This document shows positions 52,627-53,654 of a stretch of 53,654 bases of DNA, in pieces (position 1 is the first letter of the stretch; each line of letters begins with the position of its first letter). The notes beneath the pieces were generated by a model. The model ran no database searches, was not told where the DNA came from, and was given only the letters and a program-made list of their open reading frames with translations. Made by a program: the position numbers and the translations under genes. The stretch covers positions 1 to 53,654 of the forward strand of contig VGSF01000023.1 in NCBI GenBank assembly GCA_016875165.1, given 5' to 3'. The DNA is from Deltaproteobacteria bacterium. Its GTDB lineage: Bacteria > Desulfobacterota > SM23-61.

Positions 52627-52666
52627 TGATTCTTAATAATTAACGTAGTAGTATTAGGTGATTGGA

Positions 52667-52945
52667 ATGGATGAATCCGAACCGATAGAATTCCCCATTG
52701 ACGGCACTCTCGATTTGCACACCTTTCAACCCGGTGAAGTGAAAGAACTGGTTATCGATTACCTAGCCGCCTGCCGGGAGAGAGGAATCCTTAAGATACG
52801 CATCATTCATGGGAAAGGTTCCGGATCCCTGCGGCGGACGGTCCATGCGGTCCTCGAGCGGCTGCCGGAGGTGGCTTCCTTTCGACTGGCTGGAGAGGAT
52901 AGCGGAGGGTGGGGAGCAACCCTCGTGGAGCTTAACCCTATGTGA
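52667..52945 (+). CDS. Stand-alone Smr-domain protein
   Basis: The product has 92 residues from ATG 52667 (the frame opens at 52658). DLHTFQPGEVKELVIDYL and IRIIHGKGSGSLRRTVH, ending WGATLVEL, are the Smr fold of MutS2/SMR proteins, a nicking endonuclease or RNA-binding domain. The IS701 element ends 13 bp upstream, so the native promoter has probably been displaced. Confidence 0.9.
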   Translation: MDESEPIEFPIDGTLDLHTFQPGEVKELVIDYLAACRERGILKIRIIHGKGSGSLRRTVHAVLERLPEVASFRLAGEDSGGWGATLVELNPM

Positions 52946-53075
52946 GAAAGTTTCACCCCCCCTGTAGGCGATACCCAAAACTGACCTAATCCCGATAAGC
53001 ACAGGCCCCACTTTTATTCTTCCTTTAATTCCCCCCACATTCGATGGATTTAATTCTTTTCATTCCCTGACACAT

Positions 53076-53116
53076 CCGGCCGTAAGGCCGGCAGTCACCT
53101 TATCTGTCAAGATAAG
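53076..53116. other. Two tandem hairpins
   Basis: CCGGCCGTAAGGCCGG (53076-53091) and CTTATCTGTCAAGATAAG (53099-53116). No T-run follows, so they are not clear terminators; they may be REP-like. Confidence 0.4.
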
Positions 53117-53119
53117 CGT

Positions 53120-53266
53120 ATGGAAGCAAGAAAGAAACGACAGAAGAGGTGTGTCTATTGCGGCCGGTATTACAAGATGTGGAATGGGGGACATAGGGAT
53201 GGGGGACGTAGTTTACTTTTATCACTTCATATTCCGGATGGGGGACGTTCCGGATGGGGGACGTAG
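53120..53266 (+). pseudogene. Truncated zinc-ribbon hypothetical protein
   Basis: ATG 53120 opens MEARKKRQKRCVYCGRYYK, resembling small proteins with a CxxC zinc ribbon. After about 19 residues the frame runs into GATGGGGGACGTAG repeats and stops. The natural C-terminus seems lost. Confidence 0.4.
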
Positions 53267-53290
53267 TTTATTTTTAGCACTTCATATTCT
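53185..53290. repeat. REP-like GATGGGGGACGTAG repeats
   Basis: GATGGGGGACGTAGTTTA followed by TTTTA-CACTTCATATTC occurs twice (about 53198 and 53253) with further GATGGGGGAC units between. They overlap the 3' end of a transposase fragment, as REPs do next to RAYT genes. Confidence 0.55.
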
Positions 53291-53457
53291 CCATCTCTAT
53301 TTTTCGAATCGCCTTGGCAATGGCTGAGGTGCAAACCCCTACATGACGCGCTATCTCAGCCATCGGAATTCCATATTCCCGGCTTAATTGCCAAGCCAAC
53401 TTCGCACGCACGCTGGAAACTCTCCGAGCCTGACCGCCCAAACCTAACCCCTTCTCT
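53274..53457 (-). pseudogene. C-terminal fragment of a REP-type transposase
   Basis: Minus-strand codons RAKLAWQLSREYGIPMAEIA and RHVGVCTSAIAKAIRKIE end at TAA 53274-53276. This is a DnaA-like helix-turn-helix typical of the end of RAYT proteins. The catalytic domain is absent. Confidence 0.55.
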
Positions 53458-53617
53458 CCGACCCCCTCCTCCTGACATATCTTCTCTCACTACTGTCCAA
53501 ATAAAAATTTTAACATAACATAAAACGCTATGACTTCATTGGATAATTGCAATATTTTGTACGGGAACGATTTGAATTTTGAAAAAGGCTATACTCCCCT
53601 AAAAAAGGAGGTGGCCA

Positions 53618-53654
53618 ATGAATCGAGGTCGTACAATCTTCGCACAAGCCATGC
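53618..53654 (+). CDS. Start of an IS4-type transposase gene (cut by window end)
   Basis: AAGGAGGTGGCCA precedes ATG 53618, which opens MNRGRTIFAQAM. This resembles the N-terminus of IS4-family transposases with a DUF4372 domain. Only twelve codons are present, so the family call is tentative. Confidence 0.45.
   Translation, partial: MNRGRTIFAQAM

Larger units (their letters stand above)
51246..52653 (+). mobile_element. Intact IS701-family insertion sequence
   Basis: TACTACTACGTTAA (51246-51259) and TTAACGTAGTAGTA (52640-52653) are perfect 14-bp inverted ends. TTAG flanks both sides (51242-51245 and 52654-52657), a 4-bp duplication of the YTAR type known for IS701. It has one transposase gene and is 1408 bp long. 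Confidence 0.92.

Noticed and set aside
53573..53600. Promoter for the transposase at the right edge
   Set aside because: TTGAAT and TATACT are present but only 12 bp apart, too short a spacing to support a promoter call.
1..53654. CRISPR array
   Set aside because: No regularly spaced direct repeats with unique spacers were seen; the recurring sequences are dispersed inverted-repeat elements.

Overview
The window looks like chromosomal DNA from an uncultivated anaerobe of the Deltaproteobacteria/Desulfobacterota type. I infer this from gene content: a selenocysteine elongation factor, a CISM-type molybdoenzyme operon with its TorD-like chaperone, acyl-CoA dehydrogenase and NDP-forming acyl-CoA synthetase, DUF2284, DUF169 and TIGR04076-like proteins, and NtrC-type signalling. 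No rRNA or species marker is present, so the lineage is inference. Roughly a quarter of the window is non-coding and packed with dispersed repeats.

Layout. (1) 1-5.5 kb is mobile: a REP-associated transposase bounded by a perfect 31-bp inverted repeat; a run of integron-type gene cassettes on the minus strand with three attC-like sites; an IS91-like element (frameshifted HUH transposase plus tyrosine recombinase); and the 3' stub of an integrase next to a tRNA-Lys(CUU). This reads as the edge of a genomic island seated at the 3' end of that tRNA. (2) 5.6-14.4 kb holds small unknown proteins, a YacP-like NYN nuclease, an internally deleted UPF0182 gene, selB, a hybrid histidine kinase with its sigma-54 activator, and an RNase D. 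(3) 14.4-17.1 kb is a gene graveyard: C-terminal pieces of several genes around a BrnTA remnant and a VapBC pair. (4) 17.4-23.8 kb is a respiratory block: lone receiver, periplasmic rhodanese, then CISM catalytic, iron-sulfur, chaperone, small Tat protein and NrfD-like membrane subunits. This fits respiration or disproportionation of a sulfur compound. (5) 23.8-42.2 kb carries catabolic genes (FAH hydrolase, enolase-superfamily enzyme, cyclase, acyl-CoA dehydrogenase, acyl-CoA synthetase alpha subunit), an isolated hisF, an RRM protein, a complete Dpp/Opp-type ABC operon, an MFS exporter and a DUF169 protein. (6) 42.7-50.9 kb has a phosphofructokinase, BioY, an orphan HEAGH protein, two small conserved proteins, RidA, a broken DUF4143 ATPase and a DUF2284 protein. 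(7) 50.9-53.7 kb is again mobile: an IS1182-like remnant, an intact IS701-family element with its target duplication, a stand-alone Smr protein, transposase remnants, and the first codons of another transposase at the window edge.

Three things stand out. First, a roughly 160-190-nt strongly structured element occurs seven times, always on the plus strand. Its outer stem is long and varies with pairing kept, and it has conserved GAAGCATCGG and GCCTTRTGATTCC-like blocks. Four copies sit inside a 257-267-bp inverted-repeat element. It may be a HEARO/omega-RNA-like non-coding RNA, but no partner nuclease is visible. Second, the cassette array passes an internal consistency test: in two complete cassettes the first bases pair exactly with the 3' R'' box of the same cassette, as integron recombination requires, and the IS91-like element is bounded by boxes that obey the same rule although no integron integrase is present. 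Third, several miniature inverted-repeat families have visibly inserted into or deleted genes.
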